Part shown: positions 10,357 through 21,971 of the stretch, one piece after another
Numbering within the stretch: position 1 is the first letter of the stretch
How the letters are laid out: every line of letters starts with the position of its first letter
Assembly (NCBI GenBank): GCA_034638255.1
Contig: JAWPGT010000002.1
Location: forward strand, 124,001-188,000
Length of the DNA: 64,000 bases
Direction: 5' to 3'
From: Coprinus comatus
Lineage: Eukaryota; Basidiomycota; Agaricomycetes; Agaricales; Agaricaceae
The notes under the pieces: generated by a model
Told to the model about the DNA's origin: nothing
What the model saw: only the letters and a program-made list of their open reading frames with translations
The model's database searches: none
Translations under genes and position numbers: made by a program

Positions 10357-13300
10357 ACCAGCCAGCGCCGGTTAATGTCTCTAACGATACGTGCCGGTCT
10401 TTGTTGAAAGTTGGACGTCCGAAAAGGCCAACGGTGATTTGTCTGACGGTCGACTCCGACGTCGACGATTCCACTCTGCCTAAATCCTCTCATCACGTGC
10501 CAAATAATTCAGGGTCATTCAAGTTGGCAACTCTAACTTCCCCTGACCGTGTTTGCGACCCTATAGGTTTGTTCTGACTATGTTATTCCGTTTACAAGCG
10601 TACTGGGCTGCTCTCTCTACCTCTGCTCCTTATTTTTGTGGTAAGCCTGAATGGGGAGAAATTTACCCGTGTGGAAATATGGTATGTTGATTGCTGGTTT
10701 CCTGGTTTCGCTTGAGGCTTGAAATAGAATATTTCGGCTTTTCATCGCTACTATTACTGAACATTGTCAAAGAATTCCGCCGCTAACGGCTGGGAGCTAA
10801 AAGGAACTTTTAAAAAACCAAATAACGCTTCTAGTTCCAGAACCTCTAATAGCAAAACTTCCCCAACTCCTGCATCTCTTTCACCCAGACTGTCAACTCC
10901 CTATCGGTGAACTCCGTTGTGACGACATCTGAACGACATATCGATTTTGTTTAGAAGAGCTCGGTACCGCAATACAGCGGGTATCTTACATTTGCAAAGA
11001 ATTCCTGGGAGGAATGACATTACTCTTGGATGATCAAGATCTTCAATTGCCAATTTCCGCTGCCATGACATCAATGTTCAGTGTTGAATTCAGTCTCAGA
11101 AGACGTTACAAGGCGATCAACCACGTTACGCGAATATCCGGATTCCATCTTGGACAAATCTTGGATTACATTGAATGATGTTTTTATTCATCCCGAGATT
11201 TCATCTTGAAAGTGGTAACTTCCTTCCATCTGCCAGTCAAAGGTCTGTGGGATTGCAAGCTAAAACTCTGTATACTAAGAAGGAGCTCCCACACAGAGGC
11301 TTCCTTCAACGTAACGACGGCCCGGTCATTTATTTAGTTCCAATGTCTAATAGTGTATGTTGCTCCTTTGCGTTCTAGACATATGGACGAAGCTCCCAAA
11401 TTGTTGGTCAACAAGCCATTCGTTCCACATTATCGGGGAACTGTTGCCGTCTCCCTAACCACTTTTTGAGGTACTTCTTCATTTTGGACATTGGTATTGG
11501 CACGTCTGGTGACGTGCCTTGCATTAAGAATGATGATGAATTACTCCCGAACAAGATTTGAAGTTATACTTGTACTCGACCTGGGACAAAACAACCAAAA
11601 CTACATAATTTACAGATATGTACTAAAGCCTCCTTACTCCATACCTATACCACATGCCGTATATGAATGACTGACGTCGTAAGGCCGAGCACAACACACA
11701 CAATGCACATGTCTATACTATAGTTATTCTCATCGTATTCCACACTTACCACTGGATAAGACAAGTTCCTTGAATTTGACTCCCTGAACAGCAACCCACG
11801 GCTCCATCTCTCCATGCTTTGTAATGACACTCGGTGTGATATAGAATTCTACAGTTCACAACCAGAAGAATAAACCCTTACGAGATTTTTTTTTTCCGAC
11901 ATGAGCACGGGAAATTAAGATGGGGATGTATTTAATAGCTTACCCACAGAATATAAAGGTCTGTTCACCTGATGGATGTTTCTATGTCGCTTTAACAACA
12001 TTCAATGAAGTTAAGAAAAAGCCTGGAGCTCTCGGTTAAATTTCCAATGGTTGATTGTTTAATAGATGCATTCTGAGTCGTTTGTACATTGAGTTTAAAA
12101 AAGTGTGTGCTTAGAAGTTACTAAGTGGTATGGTATGATTTTGGTTGGTCCGACAATGATGTGAATTGGGGACCTGGGGTCTGTCAGATCTGAGAATTTT
12201 AATCCTTCTAGCAGCGGCAGAGAAGCTTTCCGTGGAAGCTTATACCATCTTGTACCCTCGATTCACAAAGGGTACTAAACTTTGTGATTACTCCGAAACA
12301 AAATATGAGAGAGGATACGGTATTCTACCCGAATATATGATTCTGTCAGCATCGGTTACCAGAGAATCTGACAGGAAGAAGTCTACTAATAGCTATAGAT
12401 AATACCTCAGTGACCGTAGGAATAAATTACGACCAACTGGGTTGCCAGGCGGACTTCCGTCGTGGGTTTCGCCTAGATACACTTGGAACCTGAGTTACTC
12501 TAGGAGTATTAATATATACGGTCTGTGTACACTACAATCTACTAGATGGTACCTGAGATGAGGATGAATTCGACAAGGTGGACCGACTCACTCCAAGAAA
12601 ATCGCCCAGGAGTATGTATGGGTTACAAATAAATCCATCAGATGTATTAACATTAAAAGTTTCGCAGGAAAAAAATCAATGTTTCGGAATATGACTGAAG
12701 ATGATGAGGAATACCAAGTAGATTAGTTTGGACCGTGATTATCATTTTGGATACCATTTGACTTAATGCGTCTTTACGATGAGAATTCTACGTTATCGAT
12801 GGTGGTTACATGAACTTCTGTTTCTCGAAGGTGGGTAGCAACTGCAATGCTCCTCGTTTAAGTTTTGATTATCTTCTATCATGCATTCATGCCTGGTATT
12901 ACTACCTGGTGGTGCAATGTTCCGCCGCGTGCTTCCGTATGAATATGTTAATGTAATGTTCGATTTTAACATGAACTTGAGTTTCCTGACTGGTGTTAGA
13001 TATGTCAAGAAGACAGAGTGGAAGTACGGCGGAACAGAAATTTCAAGTTCGTACATCAGACACTCTGATAAGCATTATAGCTTCCAAGAAACTGTATAAC
13101 AGAAAAATCGAGACCTTAGAACGGGATTTACGGCATAATTTCGGCGAAGGTTTAGTCTGAAGGCGACGTGTAGTGAACATCAAAAGAGCGAGATTTAGGC
13201 TGCTCTAGAGTCTAAACTTAGCAAGCGACCAGACTCATTCAATTTTTCTTCCTTGATTCTATGGATATTAGTAAAGAATCGGAAGTTTTATCCACATTGT

Positions 13301-14854
13301 CAGTTTCAGAGTGGTACATCGGCACGACCGCATGGAAGCGTCAAGACATGTGGGAGAGAGCAAAATTTTGACGGATCTACGGGCCAGTGGCCCACTTCAG
13401 TGGATGAATATGGTTTTTAAGTTTACCCAAAGTATAGTACTACATAAACGAGTTATTATCCAAGAATGTGATGTTGTAGCTTGAACAGATTCATCGCTAA
13501 GTACACCGTAATGTGTATGTATGCGCTGAGTTTGAATTGAATGAAGATGAGAATTTAAGGAGATCACCGCCGACCAACCCCAGGATTAACTTGGATCCAT
13601 CCCCATCTCCCATGTCCTTCGTTTTCGGTCCATTTTACGCTCAAGCGGCGAAGACGACTGCCAAGTCAACAGGTAAAGATATGTGGGTCTTGGACCCACG
13701 ATCATCAAATTACATAATAATACTACCACCACCTTGCCTGTGATGCTTTCCGACTTTTTTTTTACATATAACGGAAATGAGATAGACTATCCAACTAACG
13801 AAGACAAAGATACTTCATAAATGGGGAGCATTCACACACTTCATGAATGCAATGCCATGAGAACTGACATGGGCGGCGTTCTTTCTGTGGAGACATTCAT
13901 ATATTAATACATGCCAAAGCCTTGCGCTGTATAGATGTTAGCTTTATCGATCATCTTTCTCTTGTACTAGGGTCAAGGGCGACCGACAAATTACAACTTG
14001 ATCTCAAAGGCAAAGGCCGCCTCGTTGTCAATGTGTACATTTTTCAATAAGTCGAAAGACTGGCAGATGCTCTGACCTCACTCTGGGCTTGAGGGTGAAA
14101 GACTCCCAGTTGCTTTATATAGATAAACTCCAGAGTTTCCAATGCCGACCTCAATGATCATGCATGCATAATTATCGGAACCCCTCATCTTTCGGTTTTA
14201 TATCAGACTGGTACCTATGTAGTGAAAACGAAAATTGATCATGAGGCATTGGATAATTCATCGCAGCAGTTTCCAACATTGGTGTACCCATACATTGAAT
14301 ATTTGAATGTTGAAAAACCACATTTGTAGATACATACTTACTCATTGTCTCCAATGCTGTACGGACACTTGTAGAAGACAAGACATTGCATTGCCTCTGT
14401 CAAAAATCAGGATCAAGGTGTAGGACATATACAGCCTTGTTATTGACACTCACAGCACATGGGTTGATTCTGTGACAGCGGCGGCCTCATTTCACGCTGC
14501 ACAGCCCGCATAACTAACGAGAGGAGCCAATCTGATCTGCCAAAGCATTGTCATGTTTCCTATTCAAATGGGTTTCGATAACAGTTTGGCAAATCAGTAC
14601 CATCAATTATATAGTGAAGCTCAGACTCAAATAAGTCTAAGCGGTGGTGTAATATATATATAGGCCTTATGAAGCTCAGTTGCAAAGGTAAGGCATATAG
14701 TGTACCCGGAATGAAAAGTCTAATTGGGAAAGAAGGGAACAAGAAATTGGATATCAAACGAGGGTGGCGGACAATTGTAGAGGATAATCGCCGAAGCAAC
14801 CCTGAAATCGAAATAATGATTTTGGCTCCGTTGTATCCTTAAAAAGCTACTATC
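10357..14854. other. Gene-poor 4.5-kb region
   Basis: I find no gene here. All open frames are under about 115 codons, overlap each other on both strands, lack recognisable motifs and have no matching splice structure. The first 150 bases carry the FLX1 promoter with CACGTG at 10494-10499. The last bases hold the promoter of the prolyl oligopeptidase. I saw no long terminal repeats, terminal inverted repeats or reverse-transcriptase/transposase motifs, though an old, heavily mutated element cannot be excluded by eye. Confidence 0.45.
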
Positions 14855-17800
14855 ATGCTGGGGTTTTATTCCATCATTCTTCGACCGCCCTTCTTAGCCA
14901 AACGCGTTCTGAACATCTCTTCACGTCCTGCCACAACATCTGCCATGGTCACCCCATGGATTAAGAACAAATACCCCACAGCACGCCGTTCAGACCATGT
15001 TGACACGTATCAAAGCGAAACCAAGGGAGCTGTAAAGGTTTCTGACCCGTATAACTGGCTTGAAGAGAGGTGTGAGGAACGTGACAAATGGACATCGGAC
15101 CAGTTGGCATTCACAAACGCGTATCTAGAACAAAATTCCGATAGAAATAAACTTCAGGATATTTTCCGATCCAGTGTGGATTATGCTAAGGTTCTGTGAA
15201 TTGAATCCCATCCTCAAACTCGTCCCTTATCGTTTCTCATTCATCCAGTTTGGAGCACCGAGTTTTCAGGATGATAATCGATGGTACTGGAGCTATAACA
15301 GCGGGCTGCAGTCGCAATCTGGTGTGTTATACGTCAGTATATTGTTCATGTGTCTATTAAACCGAACTCAACTTCAGTTACCTACCGATCCTTGGACGAC
15401 AAACTTCCTGACTTCACGAATGCTTCCACCGAACCTGGCGAGGTCTTCTTCGATGTACCTATCCCTTTGCCTTTCTTTTGAGGCCACTCTAACTCGAGAT
15501 TTTATAGGCTAACCTCCTAAGTGACGATGGTACTGTTGCACTCAGTCAATTCGAAATTTCCAAGTCTGGTAAACTTTTGGCCTATGGCTTGTCCCAATCC
15601 GTATGTGGTTCATTTTGATGTTTGGTATTAATGTACACAATTGATTTTGACTTGCAGGGTAGCGATTTCAACACAATCTACGTTAGACCAACCGACGCTC
15701 CTCTCATCAAGAAGGATGACACCGGTCGGTTATCTGATGAGGTCAAATTTGTCAAGTTTTCTGGCATTACGTGGACACCCGACTCGAAAGGTTTCTTCTA
15801 TCAGGTTTGTAAAACTTTCCTCGAGAGGCTTCCAATTTACTAGTAAAATTGTTGGGCAAATGCTGAACAAAACGCTCAGCGTTATCCTGATCCGGACACC
15901 GATCTCTCCAAGGGCCTTAAAACATCTGCGGATGAAAATGCAATGTTGTATTATCATCGCATCGGGACCCCGCAATGTAAGTCAGATTCCGATTGTGGTC
16001 TTTGACACCCAAGTTAAATTTTACAAATAGCAGAAGATATTCTTTTCCACAAGGATGACGAAAATCCCACGTGGATGTTCCACCTCGATATTACCGAAGA
16101 CGACAAGTACCTGATTCTTCACACTTCTAAGGATACCTCGCGTGTAAGCATTTTCGTGTTTCACATGCACAGCAAAGATGTAATCCTAATCCTCATCATA
16201 TTCTAGAAAAATCTCATCTGGGTCACAGATCTGGAGAAGGTAAAAATCGGGGAACCTGTTCAGTGGAAGAAGTTGTTTAATGTCTTCGAAGCTGATTACT
16301 CACGGTGCGTTCTCTTCAAGAGATGATATCATGTAGATCTCTGATATTAATGGGCAGTGTTGCTAATGATGGACCGATGTTCTTCTTCCGCACGAACGAG
16401 AATGCTTCTCAGTATAAATTCATCTCGATTGATATATCCTCGGACACGCCTGTAGCTAAGGAGGTCATTCCGGAGCGGAAGGATGCACTTCTGTCCAGTG
16501 TTCGGCGTGTCAACAAGAATCGCTTCGTTGTCAAGTACAAGCATAATGTAAGATTGTCCTCATTTGATCTTCGATATATAACCAACGGCTTCTTTGCAGG
16601 TGAAAGATGAAATCTATATTTATGATAATGAAGGGCAAGAATTAGAACGATTATACCCGGACTTCGTGGGGTCTATGTCTACCGGTTGTCACCATGATCA
16701 TTCCCACATTTTCGTCGTTATGAGTGGGTTTACCAGTCCAGGGACCATTGGATACTACGACTTCAAGAGGCCTGAAGGTCAACGTATAACACCCCTCCGT
16801 CAGATTGAGGTTAAAGGCTTAAAGCCTGAGGACTTCGAAACCGAACAGGTATGCCGGGTCGCACGGTACCTCAATTTTTTTTCTTGCTTAGTCTAATGCT
16901 CCGTAGGTTTGGTATGCAAGCAAAGATGGAACAAAAGTTCCAATGTTCATTGTACGCCATAAATCTACCCCTCGTGACGGAACTGCGCCTGCTATCCAGT
17001 ATGGTAATAAGTGCATATTTGTTCATCCATTAATGTTTATTGACATTACTATAGGTTATGGAGGATTCAGCATCTCTATAGACCCATTCTTCAGTCCCAT
17101 GTTACTTACATTTATTCAAGTTTATGGTGGAGTCCTTGCTGTACCCAATATCCGTGGTGGAAATGAGTTTGGAGAGGACTGGCACCAAGGCGGATGTAAA
17201 GAAAATAAGGTATTTATTTTCGTCTATGCAACTCCAGAGTGTGTTCATATATTTAACCAAATCGAAACAGAAAAATTGTTTTGATGACTTCATTGCCGCC
17301 ACGTACGTCAATAATTACCATTCTTTCGTATTCTCAACAGTTTACACCATATTAGGGAATATCTCGTACAGAACAAATACGCAGGTCCAGGGAAGGTCAT
17401 TATTAACGGGGGCTCCAACGGAGGTAAACAGTTCTATCTCCACTTAATTTCGAATTTGACAGGTTTGACTGAATAATCAATTGTTAGGACTCCTTGTTGC
17501 TGCTTGTGTCAATCGTGCACCTGAAGGTACATTCGGCGCTGCTGTCGCGGAGGTCGGAGTTTTAGATTTGTTGAAGGTATGAATGGAAAAAAAAATTATA
17601 AAACAATTTCGCGTCTTAACGAGCACTCACATTGATGCAGTTCCACAAATTCACTATTGGTACATATTTGATTTCTTTTGCTACGAAACTTTACTCACGT
17701 TCTCTGTTCAGGCAATGCTTGGACGAGTGATTACGGGAATCCTGATGACCCACATGACTTCGATTACATCTACCCCATCTCACCCCTCACAATATCCCTA

Positions 17801-18182
17801 ATCACACATTACCACCTTTCATCATGCTGACCGCAGATCGTATGTTCACTTCTGTAGGATTTTTGTTTAACCTGATTCTTACCCTCTTTTTTTTTGACCC
17901 AATTAGACGATGACCGTGTGGTGCCTATGCACTCATACAAACACGTAGCAGAACTACAACATGTTCATCCGAATAACCCCCATCCCATTCTCCTTCGCGT
18001 CGATAAGAAGGCCGGACATGGGGCTGGGAAGTCCACCGAGAAAAGGTACAGTTCTGATGTTTTTTTGTTCTATTTTAATTAAGGTAATGGACCCTGATAT
18101 TAATGTTCATAGAATCCAAGATGCGGCGGATAAGTGGGGTTTCGTTGTACAATCCATGGGACTTGCTTGGAAGGGTGATTAG
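14855..18182 (+). CDS. Prolyl oligopeptidase, S9A family
   Basis: A serine peptidase that cleaves after proline in short peptides. The N-terminal sequence after the leader ([15 protein letters not shown], then [10 protein letters not shown]) is the standard start of the family. The beta-propeller part includes [19 protein letters not shown] and [15 protein letters not shown]. The catalytic domain has [13 protein letters not shown], the nucleophile motif NGGSNGG (Ser), DDRVVPMHS (Asp) and KAGHGAGK (His), so the triad is complete. More than a dozen introns are needed; one splits the Asp motif (GATC|GTATGT...TTAG|ACGAT). The ATG at 14855 adds about 30 residues ([17 protein letters not shown]...) before an internal Met at 14945 that matches the usual cytosolic start. 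The longer form looks like a possible mitochondrial leader, so both starts could be used. In some mushrooms a paralogue (POPB) macrocyclises toxin peptides; nothing here tells the two types apart. Confidence 0.94.
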
Positions 18183-18344
18183 AGTAGGTTTTCAAACGTT
18201 ATCCCTGTTATGGACTGGATCCTCTCATATAGCACTATGGAATCTAACTGGATAATGAACTTGGATGGTATTCACAACTTGATTTCAGCTGAGGTGTTTT
18301 GCATTTCTATCAGCCGGTGGTAACTGTAAATTTAAGTATTCAGT

Positions 18345-18602
18345 GCCCAACACTCAACGCTTGCCGTCATTCCTTCCAACCACGCCAGAAGTTACATGGG
18401 AAAGATCTTGAATGATTCGTATCGATATCTATTGTACCGAGGTGCTGGTTATGCAGACATCTATTCAGGATCCGTTTTGGCGGATATAAGTCGTCAAGGT
18501 ACCCCGGTTGTTATTGGAAGTACATCGGTTTTAAGAACACGATTTGCCTTAGACTTGGGAATGGGAGCTTTAAGATATAGAAAGGAATTAGTTTTCTTCT
18601 GA
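18345..18602 (+). pseudogene. Unrecognised coding remnant (or last exon of an unknown gene)
   Basis: After a possible TATTCAG acceptor the frame stays open as AQHSTLAVIPSNHARSYM and continues through YRYLLYRGAGYADIYSG, RQGTPVVIGSTSVLRTRF and [18 protein letters not shown] to the stop at 18602. Composition and reading quality look like real protein rather than chance, but I do not recognise the family, and only about 85 residues remain. No convincing upstream exon was found between the oligopeptidase stop (18182) and this block. Its last 15 bases overlap the end of the TAD2 coding region on the other strand. It could be a truncated duplicate, or the terminal exon of a small gene starting at an ATG at 18396. 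Confidence 0.35.
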
Positions 18603-19434
18603 ATGGTGAGTTGTATATGGAAAGTAAAACTCAGACAGACCATTGGTGTTTTCCGTAACGTAAAATCGACGAAGGATTAGGATTGCTTCTTCTCGGCAGT
18701 ATCCACCAGTAGCTGTATAGGGTAGATGACAAGGATGGTTGATTCTGAAGAAATATGAAAGAAATTTATAAAAACAAGTCAGAATTTTCTTCAAGGTTTT
18801 AGAAGTTTTGACATGTCTCCCAGATCTGCGTTAATTCGCAGCTCCGCAACACGCACATGGGGTGGAGCGGCAACTGGGAGCACTTCAAGATTCAAATATA
18901 AGATTTTCTTGTTAAAAACTTACTCATTCACACCCAATACTCCAACACAACCCCCAAATCTATCATTAGCACAGCCATAGAACACTTCTTTGATACCTAA
19001 TTGACGTAGAGCGGATGAACACATTATGCAAGGTTCAACCGTAACATAAAGTGTTGTTGTGTTTAATGGATATTGTGTTATTTGTGGTGTCAAGGTCTTG
19101 TCTGCGAAGATGGCATCGATAGCTTCAAGTTCTGCATGTCGTGTGGCCTGCGAGATCAATGCAATGTAAAAATTAGTAGGATTGGGGGACAGCTTGAAAT
19201 TGCGAGGCTGACATTTCGAAGTTCATTCGTCCGATTTCTAGCTTTCGCGATAATCCTGTTATCCCTCACAAACACACAACCAACAGGAACTTCGCCAGCT
19301 TCTAAAGCTTCTTCTGCCTAGAAAATGTTCTTTCGAGTGAGTCATTTGTTTCATTACTTAAAGTAACTTGATGACAATACCATAGCCATTGCTTCCTGCA
19401 TCCATTGCAGATGCACAACCTCAAGTTCGTTCAT
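18588..19434 (-). CDS. TAD2: tRNA-specific adenosine-34 deaminase catalytic subunit
   Basis: Converts adenosine to inosine at the wobble position of tRNA anticodons, acting with the Tad3 subunit, which is not in this window. The start at 19434 gives [18 protein letters not shown]. Further exons read [20 protein letters not shown], then [11 protein letters not shown], which holds the His zinc ligand and the catalytic Glu of the HAE motif. [11 protein letters not shown] supplies the two Cys zinc ligands (PCxxC). The fourth exon, joined at GAATGA|GTAAGT to CAG|AATC, gives [20 protein letters not shown], then the conserved [11 protein letters not shown]-terminus. Length is about 190 residues, usual for the family. 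It is divergent from the GPI-protein gene at 19738 (303 bp apart). Confidence 0.92.
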
Positions 19435-19737
19435 TTCAAGAGTCGTGGTCCGGGTGTAAATGATTAATGATCACTGGCTGGACCGGACCGCTTGGTCTCT
19501 CTGTGGCGATCTTTTCTATTTATAGGTCTAGATGTCCCATCACTACATCCATCACCATCATCAGCTCTTCAAGCTTCAAGAAGAATAGTTGATAAATGGT
19601 GGGTATATCATTCGACAAGTGGCGCTTCTTTTTACCTGCCCTTAGCTTAATAAAGTTCTAGCTCTGAGGGGCAAAACTGAATAGCCCTCCTCAGAGTGGT
19701 TCCATCCCAGGCAGCCCTACACTCAGGAATTACCAGG

Positions 19738-20566
19738 ATGTTCGCTGGAATACCCATTTCTATGCTCGTGTTACTTTTGGGGATGAACGCAATTACTGAG
19801 GGTAGAACACCATTGAAAATGGTGAATCTTTCGGACAAGAATAGCAATGCCCTCTTATTTCCCAGGCAATCCGAAGGAATTCCCAATGTTCCTCCAGAAT
19901 GTAAACCTGACTGCGATCCAGTGCTTACTCAAATCGCCCGGGTAAGTCTCAAGGTATTATAGTATATGTATAGGCAAATACTTACGGGGAATATTGATAA
20001 GGGGTGCCTGCCATCAGAATGTTGTCAGGCAACTTTCGCAACAGGATATTTCAACTGCTTTTTATGTATTGGGAGGTTTATAGGAACATCCGATTTCTCT
20101 CCAGAGCAGACATTGTTTGATGGTCAGTTCACTAGCCCCCCAACATTTTGGAAGAATTTGACCTACAGCCTGAGGAATAGAATACGTCCAAACATGCGAG
20201 GCAAATGGATTGCCCGTTCCATCCTTAACATTCCCAAGCGGTCCATTATCGACTACTACTACTAGGAGGCAAACTAATAGTAATACGACGACACAAACAG
20301 CTTCTTCAACGACACCTAGTACATCTACTAGTAGCCGAAGAACCTTAACGATACCTGATACCTTAACAACTCAATCGGATGTTCCTACCTCGTCGACTCG
20401 AACAATAGATCAAGTACCGACTTCTACAACGCTCTCAAGCGATCCGGCTGGACAAACGGACAATACTAGTTCCGCGTTACTTCGTTATTCCTCTTCATAT
20501 ACCAGTTCACTTGGATCGGCCATGTTTAGTAGTATTTTTGTCACCTCGGCCTGTCTTTTGTTATGA
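19738..20566 (+). CDS. Small secreted Cys-rich GPI-anchored protein, copy 1
   Basis: Predicted join 19738..19941, 20002..20122, 20181..20566, about 236 residues. The order is a signal peptide (MFAGIPISMLVLLLGMNA), the mature start with VPPECKPDCDPVL, a second Cys block CLPSECCQATFATGYFNC with FLCIG, an EYVQTCEANGLPVPS block, a Ser/Thr-rich stalk of about 90 residues suited to O-glycosylation, and a hydrophobic tail (SIFVTSACLLL) that fits a GPI signal. The pattern C-x3-C...CC...C-x2-C...C is common in fungal cell-wall proteins of unknown function. Both introns are GT-AG (GTAAGT...AAG, 60 nt; GTCAGT...TAG, 58 nt). They were fixed by comparison with copy 2, whose exon joins produce the same protein pattern. 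Role is not known; a wall or surface location is inferred. Confidence 0.72.
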
Positions 20567-20911
20567 GATTTTGAAGAGTACACCATTACTTATGTATTTA
20601 CATATATACTATCCTCACGACGAGGACGAGTATACTTTGAACTTAATGTCAACTTACATGTGGTACTCTGGCTATATATAGGACTTTGTAGGTCCGTCGT
20701 GATCAATTACATCAACTTTAGGAAGTGTTTTTGGGAGATAACTGGTTAAAGTGACATGCTTCTTTGCCTGCCCTTAGCTTGAATGAAGTTCTAGGTGTGA
20801 GAACGAAAATAGAAGGCATACATGAGGCCCAAGGGCCTGAGTGGTTAGATCTTTTTCATCTTTCCTTTCACCCCTTCACTCAACACCTTACTCGGGAAAC
20901 CGAAAAGGAGA

Positions 20912-21710
20912 ATGTTTTCTGGAATACTTATCTTTCTTCCCATGTTATTGGGGATGAATGCGGTCGTTGACGGTAGAACGCCGTTGGAATTGATGAACAG
21001 TCATTATTGGAATGGAAATGGTCCCGTATTTCCCAGGCAGACTGGAGCACCTCAAGTCCCTGCAGAATGTCAAACCGTTTGCGGTCCAGTCATTCCCCAA
21101 GTCGCACAAGCGAGTTGATTTCCTACATTATGATGAGGTTTTACACAAAAGCTTACGACGGGGTATAAGGGATGTCAACAATTCTCAGAATGTTGTCAAG
21201 CAACTTTTGTAATGTCATACTATAACTGCTTTTTATGCGTCGGCAGGGTTTCGGGCATACAGGACTATTCTGAGGCGCAAAGACTCTTGGATGGTTTGCT
21301 CCCTTCTGTTCTATTTGGGTGGAGTTTGAGTGCTGACTACAAAGGGAATAGGTTTGGTCAGGACCTGCATGGCACAAGGTTTCATGAATGTTCCAAGCCA
21401 GCTTACATTTCCCAGTGGTCCGTTATCGACCACTAGTAGGAGTACCAGTACAGTATCACGCTCGGTACCGGTGACTTCTACTACATCAACTTCCTCTGTC
21501 CGAAGCACGGTGTCAATAACTAGTTCTTTAACCAGCTCCTTAACACCAACTCTCACATCCACGAGCCCCTCAGACACGCTCCCGACCAATCCAGCAGGAC
21601 AAACGGACACCAGTTCCGCATTTCTCCGTTATTCTCCACCGTATGCTTCGCTTGAATTGATCATCTTTAGTATCATCTTACTCGTCTCGACCTGCTTCTT
21701 GTTGATGTGA
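20912..21710 (+). CDS. Small secreted Cys-rich GPI-anchored protein, copy 2
   Basis: Tandem paralogue of the gene at 19738. Predicted join 20912..21109, 21170..21293, 21352..21710, about 226 residues. The signal peptide MFSGILIFLPMLLGMNA is followed by VPAECQTVCGPVIPQ, then GCQQFSECCQATFV with YYNCFLCVGRV, then LVRTCMAQGFMNVPS, a Ser/Thr-rich stalk (about 75 residues) and a hydrophobic GPI-type tail ending STCFLLM. All cysteines of copy 1 are kept. The first intron (60 nt) must begin GCGAGT, where copy 1 has GTAAGT; without removal the frame stops at once (TGA at 21116). So copy 2 either uses a GC-AG intron or is a recently broken gene. The second intron is GT-AG in the same place and phase as in copy 1. 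Confidence 0.7.
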
Positions 21711-21971
21711 TTTTGAGAAAAAAGGATTGTTTTTTCCATTCTATGTTACTCCTTCATCTTTGTGGTACCTCCGAACATTTATTTCCATTTCTGAATATTT
21801 AAGCAATATCATGTATGTATACATAGCAGCTATACACCTATATATCCAACAGGTTATAGAAAAATTGAACTAAAAGGAAACGGAACCTGAAACCGATTAA
21901 GTCCGCCTTCGCCTATTATACGGCCATACCCTTCCAAAAGCCCCATTAGATTGGTACTGTCAGTATCACCA

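Larger units (their letters stand above)
19622..21713 (+). repeat. Tandem duplication carrying the two GPI-protein genes
   Basis: The similarity extends upstream of the coding regions. The stretch CCTGCCCTTAGCTT occurs at about 19635 and again at about 20767, with matching flanks (AAGTTCTAG downstream of each), roughly 110-145 bp before each start codon. The unit is therefore about 1.1 kb and includes the promoter. Coding parts have diverged clearly but keep intron positions and cysteines, so the duplication is not very recent. Confidence 0.75.

Noticed and set aside
10560..14800. Assorted 60-115 codon open frames
   Set aside because: They overlap on both strands, many begin at non-ATG codons, and none shows a motif, a signal peptide with a sensible remainder, or a splice context.
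14855..21710. Possible cyclic-peptide (RiPP) cluster: prolyl oligopeptidase next to small secreted proteins
   Set aside because: The small genes are signal-peptide GPI proteins with Cys patterns, not short precursor peptides, and no precursor-like reading frame was found nearby.
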